In this document: positions 8,146 to 8,297 of the stretch, piece by piece
Layout: each line of letters opens with the position of its first letter
How positions within the stretch are numbered: the first letter of the stretch is position 1
Source: Flavobacteriales bacterium
GTDB lineage: Bacteria > Bacteroidota > Bacteroidia > NS11-12g > UBA955
Length of the DNA: 8,297 bases
Reading direction: 5' to 3'
Assembly: GCA_947450405.1 (NCBI GenBank)
Contig: CANFVI010000069.1
Location: 1 to 8,297 of the forward strand
Made by a program: the position numbers and the translations under genes
The notes under the pieces: model-generated
What the model was told of the DNA's origin: nothing
The model's input: only the letters and a program-made list of their open reading frames with translations
The model's database searches: none

Positions 8146-8165
8146 CCGTAAATCTGTATTTATGG
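8146..8165. repeat. Small hairpin-forming inverted repeat
   Basis: Arms CCGTAAAT and ATTTATGG pair over 8 positions (one G-T) around a 4-base loop. A second small dyad, GGTAA-TTC-TTACC (8164-8176), abuts it. There is no T-tract directly after either, so neither is a convincing intrinsic terminator. They may be a protein-binding site or background structure in AT-rich DNA. Confidence 0.25.
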
Positions 8166-8297
8166 TAATTCTTACCCTTTCAGGTGTGCACTTATATGCG
8201 CTCAAAAAACACTTTTCTTAGGATTTGGTGAACGGAAATGCATTTGGTTCCGAATGGTTCAATATGTTTGTTTAAAATTTATACTGGTGGCAGTAGA

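Larger units (their letters stand above)
8021..8297. other. Gene-free leader / possible edge of the defence locus
   Basis: About 280 bp with no coding frame that can be supported on either strand. It holds the candidate promoter and small dyads described separately, an 8-bp palindrome GGCTAGCC (8092-8099), and a 10-bp palindrome AAATGCATTT (8236-8245) flanked by GAAC and GTTC. Composition is visibly less AT-rich than the operon, which may mean the upstream boundary of a transferred block. No tRNA, integrase, or attachment-site core is recognisable. Confidence 0.4.

Noticed and set aside
8146..8176. Intrinsic terminator
   Set aside because: Stems are short, AT-rich and not followed by a run of T on either strand.
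8135..8221. Plus-strand 28-codon frame with a hydrophobic middle (small membrane peptide?)
   Set aside because: No ribosome binding site, too short to judge coding potential, and it overlies hairpin-forming sequence; chance is the simpler explanation.
1..8297. CRISPR array, tRNA, or insertion sequence
   Set aside because: No regularly spaced repeats, no cloverleaf arms or CCA-type 3' end, and no transposase frame or terminal inverted repeats seen.

Overview
The window is very AT-rich and every gene lies on the minus strand, so transcription runs from high to low coordinates. Low GC, a predominance of TAA stops, weak or absent Shine-Dalgarno sequences and TAnnTTTG-like elements upstream of the first gene suggest a Bacteroidota, probably Flavobacteriia-like, genome. 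This is an inference; no rRNA or housekeeping marker is present to confirm it.

Layout, in order of transcription. (1) 8297-8021: a gene-free leader of about 280 bp with a candidate promoter near 8111-8077 and several small dyads. (2) 8020-7769: a doubtful small ORF starting with TTG. (3) 7761-6055: a complete C5-cytosine DNA methyltransferase with an extra C-terminal region of about 200 residues. (4) 6052-4310: a NERD-type nuclease domain fused to a compact UvrD-like superfamily 1 helicase. (5) 4310-1821: an 829-residue protein with no motif I can assign firmly, placed and sized like DrmE of class 2 DISARM. (6) 1828 to beyond position 1: the N-terminal 609 residues of a DrmA-like protein, cut by the window edge before the expected helicase core.

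Genes 3-6 are almost fused: a 2-nt gap, a 1-nt TAATG overlap, then an 8-nt ATGAATAA overlap. They are very likely one translationally coupled operon.

Taken together this looks like a DISARM-type anti-phage system: a host-marking cytosine methyltransferase plus the DrmA core, with DrmB and possibly DrmC expected beyond the left edge. The unusual part is the NERD-SF1 helicase embedded between the methyltransferase and the DrmE-position gene. It is not one of the components I know from the two classical DISARM classes. The likely logic is that the methyltransferase marks self DNA while the DrmA complex and the nuclease-helicase act on unmodified phage DNA. The gene families are read from motifs; the system-level role is inferred.
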